This document shows, one piece after another, positions 17,435-24,628 of a stretch of DNA of 46,422 nucleotides. The DNA comes from Candidatus Omnitrophota bacterium (GTDB lineage Bacteria > Omnitrophota > Omnitrophia > Omnitrophales > Danuiimicrobiaceae): contig JACQQP010000172.1 of NCBI GenBank assembly GCA_016206945.1, forward strand, positions 1 to 46,422, given 5' to 3'. The notes below the pieces were generated by a model, which had not been told where the DNA came from, did no database searches, and worked only from the letters and a program-made list of their open reading frames with translations. The stretch's first letter is position 1. Every line of letters starts with the position of its first letter. The position numbers and the translations under genes are program-made.

Positions 17435-17441
17435 TGGGATG
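17431..17441 (+). promoter_or_regulatory. kdsD ribosome-binding and start motif GTGATGGGATG
   Basis: The kdsA stop (TGA at 17432-17434) and the kdsD start lie inside GTGATGGGATG, a near copy of the right end of the PE elements but without a palindrome. It is a second example, with the lpxK start, of the bare motif at a stop-to-start junction. Confidence 0.5.
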
Positions 17442-18404
17442 AAACAAGACCGCTTGCTTGCGAAAAAAATTCTGAGGACGGAGGCTCAAGCCATTCACAA
17501 ACTCATGACGCGAATTAACCGTGAGTTTGAGGAAGCGCTTGATCTATTGGAGCGCGCCAGCGGCCGTGTCATTGTGACGGGAATGGGAAAGCCCGGTTTC
17601 ATCGCTCGCAAAATCGCGGCTACGTTTGCTTCTACGGGAACTCCCAGTCTCTTCCTGCATCCAGCGGAGGCGGTTCACGGCGATCTTGGAATGGTGACAA
17701 GACAGGATGTAGTCCTTGCTATTTCCAATAGCGGAGAGACGGAGGAAATCACAAAATTGCTCTCTACGATTAAAAAGATTGGGGCCAAGCTGATTGCTTT
17801 GACGGGCAATGTTAAGTCTACGTTGGCGAAAAATTCCGACGTCGTATTGAACATTGGGTTAGAAAAGGAAGCGTGTCCTTGGAATTTAGCTCCTACCGCA
17901 TCAACGACAGCATCTTTAGCCATGGGTGATGCATTGGTCATTTGTTTGGCAAAGAGAAAGGGGTTTCGCGAAGAGGACTTCGCCTTTCTTCATCCTGGAG
18001 GCAACCTCGGCAAGAAATTACTTAAAGTGCGTGATTTAATGAGGCGGGGAAAGTCACATCCGATTGTGCCCGGAACGGCGACAGTGAAAAAAGCGCTCTT
18101 GGCCATTACCAGTGCTCGCGCAGGTTCCTGTACCGTTGTGGATCGAGATGGAAAACTCAAGGGAATTTTTACGGATGGAGATTTAAGGCGCCATCTTAAG
18201 GAAAATGGCGTATCAATTTTGTCACAGCCAATTGAACCTTTTGCAACGAAACAACCCGTGACCATTCAAGAGGACAGATTAGCTGCGGAGGCGCTTCAAC
18301 TTTTGCGCGATCGGCACATTGATGAGTTGCCAGTTGTTGACCGTAAAGGGCGCGCCGTTGGCCTGCTGGATGTGCAGGATCTGTTAAAAGCAGGCTTTGT
18401 GTGA
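17439..18404 (+). CDS. kdsD: D-arabinose-5-phosphate isomerase
   Basis: Interconverts ribulose 5-phosphate and arabinose 5-phosphate, the first step of Kdo synthesis. 321 residues with the standard layout. An N-terminal SIS sugar-isomerase domain shows VIVTGMGKPGFIARKIAAT, FLHPAEAVHGDLGMV, ISNSGETEEI and FLHPGGNLGKKLL. Two C-terminal CBS domains (~205-321) show GKLKGIFTDGDLRRHL and VVDRKGRAVGLLDVQDLL. It overlaps the next gene by 4 bp (GTGA). A kdsC phosphatase gene, often found next, is absent here. Confidence 0.94.
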   Translation: MKQDRLLAKKILRTEAQAIHKLMTRINREFEEALDLLERASGRVIVTGMGKPGFIARKIAATFASTGTPSLFLHPAEAVHGDLGMVTRQDVVLAISNSGETEEITKLLSTIKKIGAKLIALTGNVKSTLAKNSDVVLNIGLEKEACPWNLAPTASTTASLAMGDALVICLAKRKGFREEDFAFLHPGGNLGKKLLKVRDLMRRGKSHPIVPGTATVKKALLAITSARAGSCTVVDRDGKLKGIFTDGDLRRHLKENGVSILSQPIEPFATKQPVTIQEDRLAAEALQLLRDRHIDELPVVDRKGRAVGLLDVQDLLKAGFV

Positions 18405-19345
18405 GCAAGACAAGGAAACACCGATTTCTGCTCTACCTTGGTCTTGAAGTGATCAGACACATTGTCTTGGTGCTGCCAAGGTGGCTCAATTTGGCGATCG
18501 CGCGAGCTCTTGGCTTTGCAACCTTCTGGGTTCTTCCCAAGGAACGAGCCAAGACGGTGCGCCATTTGAAGGAAGCTTTTGGCGATGAAAAAACTGAGAG
18601 CGAACTTCGGAAAATCGGCGAGAAGGTTTTTATTCATTTGACTCAGTCTGCAATTGACGTCCTTTGTTTCCCGCGGCTCAATCGTAAGCGCGTAGAGCGC
18701 CTTGTTGATTTGGAGGGCGGCACTGAAAGGCTAGATCGTGCGCTGGCGCGCGGAAATGGCGTGATCGCATTGACAGGTCACATTGGAAACTGGGAACTCT
18801 TGGCTTCGTATTTTCGATTTCTGGGCTATCCAGGACGCTTGGTAGGTCGAAGGATTTATTACGAGCGGTTCGATCAGGTACTAGTTTCGCTTAGAAAGAG
18901 TGCTCTTGTCTCGACCCTTTATCGGGATGAATCTCCACGCCAGGTCTTGGCCGAACTTCGAGCGAACCATGTCGTGGGAATGTCTGCCGACCAGGACATT
19001 GATAGCGTGGAGGGAGTTTTTGTTCCTTTTTTTGGAAAATGGGCTTGGACACCGACAGGTCCAGCAAAAATCGCATTGGCCAGCGGGGCAGCTATTGTTC
19101 CAGCCTTTATGCTTCACGATCGGAATCGATACCGATTATTCATTGAAGAACCTATTTGGCCCGTTGAAAGCGTTTCAAAGGAAAAAGCGATCGGCATGAT
19201 GACGGAGGCTTGGTCTCGAGTCGTTGAAAGTTACATTCGACGTTATCCAGATCAATGGGTTTGGATGCACCGCCGCTGGAAAACCCAGGCGGACGTTGCC
19301 GATCGCTTTAGGGATGCATCAGAACTACAAGAAGTAAAGTTATGA
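18401..19345 (+). CDS. LpxL/HtrB-type lipid A acyltransferase
   Basis: Transfers a secondary acyl chain to the lipid A precursor at the inner membrane. 314 residues, normal length. Seen: an N-terminal hydrophobic region (IRHIVLVLPRWLNLAIARAL), GHIGNWELL with the H-x4-E catalytic pair, SADQDIDSVEGVFVPFFG, and the closing RRYPDQWVWMHRRWK. This is the second LpxL-type protein in the window; the first carries an extra ELM1-like domain, so the two may add different acyl chains. The GTG start overlaps the kdsD stop by 4 bp. The TGA stop lies inside the left end of PE2. Confidence 0.9.
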   Translation: MSKTRKHRFLLYLGLEVIRHIVLVLPRWLNLAIARALGFATFWVLPKERAKTVRHLKEAFGDEKTESELRKIGEKVFIHLTQSAIDVLCFPRLNRKRVERLVDLEGGTERLDRALARGNGVIALTGHIGNWELLASYFRFLGYPGRLVGRRIYYERFDQVLVSLRKSALVSTLYRDESPRQVLAELRANHVVGMSADQDIDSVEGVFVPFFGKWAWTPTGPAKIALASGAAIVPAFMLHDRNRYRLFIEEPIWPVESVSKEKAIGMMTEAWSRVVESYIRRYPDQWVWMHRRWKTQADVADRFRDASELQEVKL

Positions 19346-19468
19346 TCCCATCTGAAAGAAGAGAACAGAGAACGGTGTACAGAGTACAGAAGATTAGGTC
19401 CCGTTCTTTTTTACTCTGTTCTCTGTACTCTGTTCTCTGTACTCTGTTTCTAGAGGTGATGGGATGAT
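19342..19468 (+). repeat. PE2: palindromic element with AGAACAGAG-type internal stem
   Basis: The left end ATGATCCCATCT (19342-19353) and right end AGGTGATGGGATGAT (19454-19468) are inverted relatives. The interior is made of repeated GAACAGAG/TACAGAG units (about 19360-19390), complementary to CTCTGTTCTCTGTACTCTG units (about 19413-19447), so the whole element can fold into one long hairpin. The upstream acyltransferase stop codon (19343-19345) is inside the left end. The first 29 bases and a 23-base block from 19406 are identical to PE5. The right end GGGATGATCCC also serves as the left end of PE3. Confidence 0.85.
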
Positions 19469-19597
19469 CCCAACCACCTGTTTTTCTCGCGTTTCATTCA
19501 GGTGGTTGAACTTTGAAACGCGAGAATTTCTTTCAGAAATTAAAGGCCGCATTAACTTAAAACGAGGCGTTCTTTTAAAACAGGTGGTGGGATGATC
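19464..19597 (+). repeat. PE3: palindromic element upstream of the lptC-like gene
   Basis: The left arm ATGATCCCAACCACCTGTTTT (19464-19484) pairs with AAAACAGGTGGTGGGATGATC (19577-19597), apart from a small offset. Inside is a perfect 13-bp stem, TTCTCGCGTTTCA (19484-19496) and TGAAACGCGAGAA (19514-19526). The loop of that stem contains CAGGTGGTT (19499-19507), which can also pair with AACCACCTG (19472-19480). The left arm therefore has two possible partners, one of them the Shine-Dalgarno of the downstream gene. The start codon 19592-19594 is inside the right arm. Confidence 0.82.
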
Positions 19598-20479
19598 CGC
19601 AAATTTGTTGTCATTTCGGTCATTTTAGTTTCGGCTTATGTGGCCTTGATTCAATGGAAACTATGGATGCACGTGCTTTCCGGTACGCAGTTTTGGAAGG
19701 TGCCATCCAGTGAGACGCAGGACGGCTCAGCGCAGCGCGTCTATAGTTTCTCGTTTTCAAAATACACCGAAGATGGAAAAAAAGAACTCGAAATCGAGGG
19801 AGATTCGGCGGATATTCTTTCGCAAAATGTGGGGCTTATCAATGTGATCGCAAAGGCCTATGCGGAGGAATCTCCCGTAACGATTACGGCTGATCAAGGT
19901 TCCATCGATCGTTCCACAAACAACATCCTTTTGCATAAGAATGTCGTGGCCACCACAGAGAATGGAACACGTTTGCTCACCGAAAAACTTGAAATACATC
20001 CAGACAGCAAGAATTTGGCTACCGATGTAGAAGCAAAGGTCAAGAAAGACAATATCAACATCCAAGGAATCGGCGCTCAGAGTGACTCCCAATTGAACAA
20101 AGTGACCTTTAAGAAAAACGTAACTGTAGTCATTCAAAGTCCTGAGGCAAAATCAAAATCACCCACGATCATTACCTCTGATGGGCCGCTCGATTTGGAC
20201 TATAAGCGGGACGTTGCCCACTTTTCAAAAAATGTGGTGGCGCGGCACGATCAGGGAGTATTGACTGCGGATTACATGGATGTGCTCTATCATAAAGAAA
20301 CGAGTCGCCTTTCGAAAATTATTGCACGCGGGAACGTGGTGATCGTGAGTAAAGATGGGACCAAGACGTTTAGCGACAGCGCTGTTTATTTGGCCAAAGA
20401 AAAGCGCATCGTCTTGGGTGGTGATGTAGAAACACAGTACGATCCGAGCAGCGCAGGTGTAGATGGAACTTTGTTTTAA
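19592..20479 (+). CDS. lptC: LPS export protein LptC with an LptA-like (OstA) C-terminal region
   Basis: Inner-membrane-anchored periplasmic protein that passes LPS from the LptBFG transporter toward the outer membrane. N-terminal anchor: KFVVISVILVSAYVALIQW. The rest is beta-jellyroll-like, with repeats typical of LptC/OstA: YTEDGKKELEIEGDSADI, ITADQGSIDRSTNNILLHKN, GTRLLTEKLEI, LTADYMDVLYHKETSRLSK, IIARGNVVIVSKDGTKTFSDS. The 295 residues are longer than a plain LptC (~190), and no separate lptA follows before lptB, so LptA-type repeats may be fused in. Start and ribosome-binding site are the right end of PE3. Confidence 0.82.
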   Translation: MIRKFVVISVILVSAYVALIQWKLWMHVLSGTQFWKVPSSETQDGSAQRVYSFSFSKYTEDGKKELEIEGDSADILSQNVGLINVIAKAYAEESPVTITADQGSIDRSTNNILLHKNVVATTENGTRLLTEKLEIHPDSKNLATDVEAKVKKDNINIQGIGAQSDSQLNKVTFKKNVTVVIQSPEAKSKSPTIITSDGPLDLDYKRDVAHFSKNVVARHDQGVLTADYMDVLYHKETSRLSKIIARGNVVIVSKDGTKTFSDSAVYLAKEKRIVLGGDVETQYDPSSAGVDGTLF

Positions 20480-20497
20480 GATTTGAGGGAGAACAAA

Positions 20498-21223
20498 TTG
20501 TACATACTTGAAACACAGGAGCTCGTGAAAACTTATAAGGGCCGGACTGTCGTCAGTCAAGTTTCGATTCAAATGAACCGTGGAGAAATCGTCGGCCTTT
20601 TAGGGCCGAATGGCGCTGGCAAGACAACCACTTTTTACATGGTGGTAGGGGTGATTAAACCGGATCGAGGAACCATTTTTTTTCGTGGGGAGGACGTGAC
20701 CCACCTTCCGATGTATCGACGTGCTCGTCTTGGAATTGGCTATCTCTCACAGGAACCTTCTATTTTTCGTCGGCTCACGGTGGAGGAAAATATCATGGCG
20801 ATTTTAGAAACCCTTGATATTCCCCGTGTGGAAAGGCAGAAACGTTTAGAGCGTCTCCTGGAAGAGCTGGACATTGCCTATCTGGCAAAGAACAAGGCTT
20901 ATACGCTTTCAGGAGGAGAGCGTAGACGGCTTGAGATCACGCGCGCCTTGGTGACTAATCCCTCGCTGATTTTGTTGGACGAACCGTTTAGCGGCGTGGA
21001 TCCCATTGCCGTATTTGAGGTCCAAAAGATTCTCCAAAAATTAAGGTCCCAGGGCTTAAGCATTCTGCTCACGGACCACAGCGTTCGCGAAACGCTTTCG
21101 ATTACGGACCGAGCTTATATTATGTGTGACGGTAGAATTGAAGTTTCTGGTACTTCTCGTTTTCTGGCAACGGATAAGAAAGCGAGGGAGATTTATTTGG
21201 GAGAACGTTTTGTTTTGGCTTAA
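20498..21223 (+). CDS. lptB: LPS export ABC transporter ATP-binding protein
   Basis: ATPase that drives LPS extraction from the inner membrane with LptF/LptG. 241 residues from the TTG at 20498, chosen over TTG 20483 because GAGGGAG lies just before it. Seen: Walker A GPNGAGKTTT, the LptB block GYLSQEPSIFRRLTVEENI, signature LSGGERRRLEI, Walker B LILLDEPFSGVDPIAV, and the switch His in ILLTDHSVRETL. It follows the lptC-like gene by 18 bp. The membrane partner here is on the minus strand at 30788-31882. Confidence 0.96.
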   Translation: MYILETQELVKTYKGRTVVSQVSIQMNRGEIVGLLGPNGAGKTTTFYMVVGVIKPDRGTIFFRGEDVTHLPMYRRARLGIGYLSQEPSIFRRLTVEENIMAILETLDIPRVERQKRLERLLEELDIAYLAKNKAYTLSGGERRRLEITRALVTNPSLILLDEPFSGVDPIAVFEVQKILQKLRSQGLSILLTDHSVRETLSITDRAYIMCDGRIEVSGTSRFLATDKKAREIYLGERFVLA

Positions 21224-21233
21224 TAAATCATTT

Positions 21234-21264
21234 ACCCTGTTGGGAATGACATTTCTAACGGGGT
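21234..21264. repeat. Hairpin with ACCCTGTT/AACGGGGT arms in the lptB-ptsN gap
   Basis: ACCCTGTT (21234-21241) and AACGGGGT (21257-21264) pair with one G-U, with an inner GGAAT/ATTTC extension, giving a near-continuous stem. There is no T-run, so it is not a classic terminator. Its CTAACGGGGTT arm resembles the GAACCCCGTTAG hairpin after ptsH. Confidence 0.45.
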
Positions 21265-21291
21265 TCAACGCGGTGACGGAGGGGAACTTGA

Positions 21292-21756
21292 ATGAAAATT
21301 TCTGAAATCTTAGACAAGCGGGCAATTAAAATTGGCTTGACATCTACAACGAAGGAAGAAACCTTAAAAGAATTGGTAGCTGTCCTCGCAAAGGTCGAGG
21401 ACATAGGAGATTCAAAAGGGATCATCAAGGCTTTGATCGAGCGCGAAAGCCTTGGTTCAACAGGGATTGGCCAAGGGATCGCGATTCCTCATGGCAAGAC
21501 CGATAAGGTCACGCGGCTGATCGCCGTCCTTGGCATCAGTAAGTTCGGAGTTGATTTCGATGCGCTGGATGGTGAGCCGGTTTATATTTTCTTTCTTTTG
21601 GTAGCTCCTAAAGCCACGGCGGGCCCGCACCTAAAAGCGCTTGCTCAAATTTCACGTCTCCTCCGGGATACTTATTTTTGTGAATTGATCCGCAAGTGCC
21701 AGACAGCCGAGGAAGTTTACAATTTGATCAAGAACGAAGAAGATAAGAAGCATTAA
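21292..21756 (+). CDS. ptsN: PTS nitrogen-regulatory EIIA protein (EIIA-Ntr type)
   Basis: A 154-residue cytoplasmic phosphoacceptor of the EIIA fructose/nitrogen family. Seen: ERESLGSTGIGQGIAIPHGK, where the His is the phosphorylation site; FLLVAPKATAGPHLKALAQIS; and the C-terminal helix. In other bacteria it receives phosphate from HPr/NPr and signals metabolic state rather than transporting sugar. AGGGGAA lies upstream of the ATG. It sits between lptB and hprK, with no EIIB or EIIC gene nearby, which supports a regulatory role. Confidence 0.9.
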   Translation: MKISEILDKRAIKIGLTSTTKEETLKELVAVLAKVEDIGDSKGIIKALIERESLGSTGIGQGIAIPHGKTDKVTRLIAVLGISKFGVDFDALDGEPVYIFFLLVAPKATAGPHLKALAQISRLLRDTYFCELIRKCQTAEEVYNLIKNEEDKKH

Positions 21757-21793
21757 CGTTTGCTATTCGTCGCGGCATTGATCCTCAACGAAC

Positions 21794-22738
21794 ATGCCAT
21801 ATCTTTCCGTACAGAACTTTTTTGATGGAATGAGGGAGCAGCTGAAGTTAAGCTTGCTTACCCCGACGGTTCCCTTAACTCGTAAGATTCGTTCGCCGGA
21901 AATTCATCGGCCCGGCCTCGCTTTTTCTGGTTTTTACGATTATTTTGCTTTTGATTGTGTGCAGATTCTTGGCACGACAGAAATTGGTTTTTTAAAAAAA
22001 TTGTTGGGTCCCGCGCGCGCCCGGAATTTAAAACGATTCTTCTCCTATCGGATTCCTTGCGTCATTGTTTCGAAACAGCAATCCGTCCCGCGTGATTTTT
22101 TGGAACAGGCCATTGAGGCGGCCATTCCTGTTCTGCGTTCACCCTTTCGAACCGCGCGCGTAGCAAGTCAAGTGACGCTTTTCATTGAAGAAGCAAATGC
22201 CCCCGAGACGAGCATTCACGCAACGCTCGTGGATGTGTATGGAGTGGGTGCGCTCCTTCTTGGGAAAAGTGGTGTGGGGAAATCGGAATGTGCGCTTGAG
22301 CTTGTGGAAAGGGGCCACCGCTTAGTCGCAGACGATATGGTTGAAATTCGCGTAGAAAATCGGATTCTTATGGGACGGTCGAATCGGATTCTACATCATC
22401 ACATGGAAATTAGGGGGCTCGGAATCATCGACGTTCGCGCCATCTTTGGGGTCGGTTCCGTTCGGAATTCTAAACGGATCACTTTAGCGGTAACGCTCGA
22501 ACATTGGAAAAAAGAACGTGAGTATGAACGGCTTGGTCTTGAAGATAGGATGTATGAGCTCTTGGGCATCAAGATACCGCACCTGATCATCCCCGTCCGT
22601 CCCGGCCGTAACATCCCTATATTGGTTGAAACGGCAGCTTTGACTCAGCGGCTCAGTACGATGGGTGCTCATCCAGCAAAGGAATTTAATCAGAAGTTAA
22701 TTGACACGATGCGCGTTTCCAAACCGGAGACAGATTAA
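21794..22738 (+). CDS. hprK: HPr kinase/phosphorylase
   Basis: Phosphorylates and dephosphorylates the regulatory Ser of HPr in response to metabolite levels. 314 residues. Seen: an N-terminal regulatory domain (RPGLAFSGFYDYF, IQILGTTEI-like text), Walker A LLGKSGVGKSECALEL (GKSGVGKS at 157-164), the VADDMVEI motif, and the HprK signature MEIRGLGIIDVRAIFG. The target HPr gene (24245-24523) is two genes downstream and has the Ser site. No strong ribosome-binding site precedes the ATG. PE4 begins just after its stop. Confidence 0.95.
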   Translation: MPYLSVQNFFDGMREQLKLSLLTPTVPLTRKIRSPEIHRPGLAFSGFYDYFAFDCVQILGTTEIGFLKKLLGPARARNLKRFFSYRIPCVIVSKQQSVPRDFLEQAIEAAIPVLRSPFRTARVASQVTLFIEEANAPETSIHATLVDVYGVGALLLGKSGVGKSECALELVERGHRLVADDMVEIRVENRILMGRSNRILHHHMEIRGLGIIDVRAIFGVGSVRNSKRITLAVTLEHWKKEREYERLGLEDRMYELLGIKIPHLIIPVRPGRNIPILVETAALTQRLSTMGAHPAKEFNQKLIDTMRVSKPETD

Positions 22739-22741
22739 TTG

Positions 22742-22860
22742 ATGATTCCATCACCTGTTTGCAAAGAGCGCGCATTTGGTTCTAAACATCACGCGCTCTT
22801 TGATCCTTTAAGAAAAGATCTCGCCACAACGTGGCGAGACAAACAGGTGATTGGGATGAT
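22742..22860 (+). repeat. PE4: palindromic element with two internal hairpins
   Basis: The left arm TGATTCCATCACCTGTTTG (22743-22761) and right arm CAAACAGGTGATTGGGATGA (22840-22859) are inverted repeats with one extra base. Inside are two perfect stems: CAAAGAGCGCG/CGCGCTCTTTG (22762-22772 and 22792-22802) and TCTCGCCAC/GTGGCGAGA (22819-22827 and 22831-22839). The predicted RNA is a three-way junction, the same plan as PE7 and PE8 despite a different interior sequence. The right end is shared with the left end of PE5. Confidence 0.85.
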
Positions 22861-22980
22861 CCCATCTGAAAGAAGAGAACAGAGTACAGAGTACAGAGAA
22901 CAGAAGGTGAGTTTCCATTCTTTTTTACTCTGTTCTCTGTCATCAGTACTCTGTAATGTTTTCCTTCAGGTGGTGACATG
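22856..22980 (+). repeat. PE5: palindromic element, second copy of the PE2 type
   Basis: The left end ATGATCCCATCT (22856-22867) is followed by GAACAGAG and TACAGAG units. A T-rich stretch and CTCTGTTCTCTGT (22928-22940) give the complementary strand of a long stem. The right end AGGTGGTGACATG (22968-22980) contains the yvcK ribosome-binding site and start codon but departs from the usual GGGATG. The first 29 bases and the 23-base block from 22918 are identical to PE2, so the two are copies of one element that have diverged mostly in the middle. Confidence 0.83.
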
Positions 22981-24225
22981 AAGTTTTTCCGATGGCTTTA
23001 TCCAGGAATCGGGATTAAACGATGGGTCGTTTTGGCCGCTTTTGGACTTGGCATCATGGTGATTGTGGGCCTTTCTGCGGTGAAGACGATTGCACAACAC
23101 AGCGTCCTTTTGGCAAGTTTTGCCACCGCTTTTCTCATTTTTGGAATTTTTTTGGTTTACACGTCACTTAAAAATGTGGTTCGCATTTTCGTTCGTGCAC
23201 TTATGCCAGAGCCTGCGGAAGACTTGGCGAACATTGTGTATCAAAGTCGAAAGCGGGATTTTCTTGCTCGTGGACCTCGCGTGGTCACCATTGGCGGCGG
23301 CACCGGTTTGAGCGTTCTTCTCCAAGGAATTAAGGCCTATACTAATAACGTCACTGCCGTTGTCACCGTGACCGATACGGGCGGGAGTTCGGGGCGCCTG
23401 CGCGATGAGCTGGATATTCTGCCGCCGGGCGATATTCGCAACTGTCTTGTGGCGCTTGCCGATGCAGAACCGCTGATCCGGAACCTGTTTCAATATCGTT
23501 TTGAAGAGGGAGAAGGTCTTAAAGGACACAGTTTTGGAAACTTGTTCATCACGGCACTTTCCATGGTAACGGGTGACTTTGAAAAAGCGATCCGCGAATC
23601 GAGCAAGGTGCTTGCCATTCGGGGAAGAGTGTTGCCATCCACTCTGGATAAAGTAACGCTCGTAGGCGAATTTACCGATGGGACAACGGCTGAAGGAGAA
23701 ACAAATATCACGGACACAAGGAAACCGCTGAAGCAGATTTCGCTTCGCCCTGCCAATTGTCGCGCTGCAGACGAGGCGTTGGAAGCGATTGAAAGTGCAG
23801 ATCTTGTGATCATGGGGCCAGGGAGTCTTTATACGAGCATTCTCCCTAATCTTTTGATCCAGGATGTTTCGAATGCCATCTTGGAATCGGATGCATACAA
23901 GATTTTCATTATCAATGCGATGACCCAACCTGGTGAAACAGAAGGTTACACCGCTTACGACCACCTCCGCGTTTTGATCAGCCATACGGATCCCGGCATT
24001 GTCGACGCCTGTTTTATCAATACCCAATCCATTCCCAAGGCAATCCTGGAACGTTATCGCGAAACCAATGCGTACCCGGTTGAGGCTGATGTCGCAAAGA
24101 TTCGGGAACAAGGGTATGAGGTCATTGGCTGTGAGATTTTGAAACTGGATTCGCAAGTGAGGCACGATCCGGTGAAACTGGCCAAGGTTATTTTGGATCA
24201 ATATTTTGAAGTCCTGAAGCGGTAA
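22978..24225 (+). CDS. yvcK: YvcK-type gluconeogenesis/morphology factor (CofD-like)
   Basis: A 415-residue protein of the YvcK family, which in Bacillus is needed on gluconeogenic carbon sources and affects cell-wall synthesis; its biochemical role is not fully settled. Seen: two N-terminal membrane segments (WVVLAAFGLGIMVIVGLSAV and LLASFATAFLIFGIFLVY), then the CofD-like nucleotide-binding domain with VVTIGGGTGLSVLLQGIK, VTDTGGSSGRLRDEL, PPGDIRNCLVALAD, GHSFGNLFITAL and MGPGSLYTSILPNL. The N-terminal membrane extension is absent from the B. subtilis protein but occurs in some other lineages. It lies between hprK and ptsH, as in a metabolic-control cluster. The start is in PE5. Confidence 0.92.
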   Translation: MKFFRWLYPGIGIKRWVVLAAFGLGIMVIVGLSAVKTIAQHSVLLASFATAFLIFGIFLVYTSLKNVVRIFVRALMPEPAEDLANIVYQSRKRDFLARGPRVVTIGGGTGLSVLLQGIKAYTNNVTAVVTVTDTGGSSGRLRDELDILPPGDIRNCLVALADAEPLIRNLFQYRFEEGEGLKGHSFGNLFITALSMVTGDFEKAIRESSKVLAIRGRVLPSTLDKVTLVGEFTDGTTAEGETNITDTRKPLKQISLRPANCRAADEALEAIESADLVIMGPGSLYTSILPNLLIQDVSNAILESDAYKIFIINAMTQPGETEGYTAYDHLRVLISHTDPGIVDACFINTQSIPKAILERYRETNAYPVEADVAKIREQGYEVIGCEILKLDSQVRHDPVKLAKVILDQYFEVLKR

Positions 24226-24244
24226 TCATTGTGGTGGAACTTCC

Positions 24245-24523
24245 GTGGAGCATTCCAAGGTAATTGAAAAGAAATTTGTGGTTCGAAGCGAGTTGGGCTT
24301 GCATGCTCGCCCTGCCGCTTTGTTTGTGCGTACGGCGAATCGGTTTCAAAGTGATATCACCGTTCAGAAAGGGAGACAGAAAGTGAATGGCAAGTCGATT
24401 ATGGGTATCATGATGCTTGCCGCGGGACCGGGAAGTTCTATCACCGTCAGAGTTGTTGGACCCGATGCGCAACGCGCGATGGCTGAAATTGAGAAGTTGA
24501 TGGATAACAAAATGAATCAGTAA
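24245..24523 (+). CDS. ptsH: Phosphocarrier protein HPr
   Basis: A small cytoplasmic phosphocarrier of 92 residues. Seen: SELGLHARPAALFV with the phospho-His at position 20, and GKSIMGIMMLAAGPG with the regulatory Ser at position 51, the target of HPr kinase. The start is GTG at 24245 with a GGTGGAA ribosome-binding site. The protein therefore has both sites needed to act with PtsI (His) and HprK (Ser), both encoded next to it. A hairpin follows the gene. Confidence 0.95.
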   Translation: MEHSKVIEKKFVVRSELGLHARPAALFVRTANRFQSDITVQKGRQKVNGKSIMGIMMLAAGPGSSITVRVVGPDAQRAMAEIEKLMDNKMNQ

Positions 24524-24526
24524 GGC

Positions 24527-24563
24527 GAACCCCGTTAGATTTCTAATCGCAGCGGGGTTCTTT
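24527..24563 (+). terminator. Possible terminator/attenuator hairpin after ptsH
   Basis: GAACCCCG (24527-24534) pairs with CGGGGTTC (24553-24560), with an inner TTAGA/TCTAA pair (24535-24539 and 24542-24546), followed by TTTAAAA. The short T-run makes termination partial at best. It could set a ptsH excess over ptsI. Confidence 0.45.
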
Positions 24564-24628
24564 AAAACGGTTGAAAAATACAGGTAGGTTTTAACGGTGA
24601 AGAAACATATGTTGGAAGATCTAATGGG

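Noticed and set aside
19355..19450. Possible CRISPR array or tandem repeat from the GAACAGAG/TACAGAG units
   Set aside because: Units are 7-8 bases, complementary between halves and lack spacers; they form one hairpin of PE2.
23164..24201. A 345-codon open frame on the minus strand opposite yvcK
   Set aside because: It lies wholly opposite a clearly conserved gene, and its translation shows no recognisable motif; open only because of codon use on the other strand.
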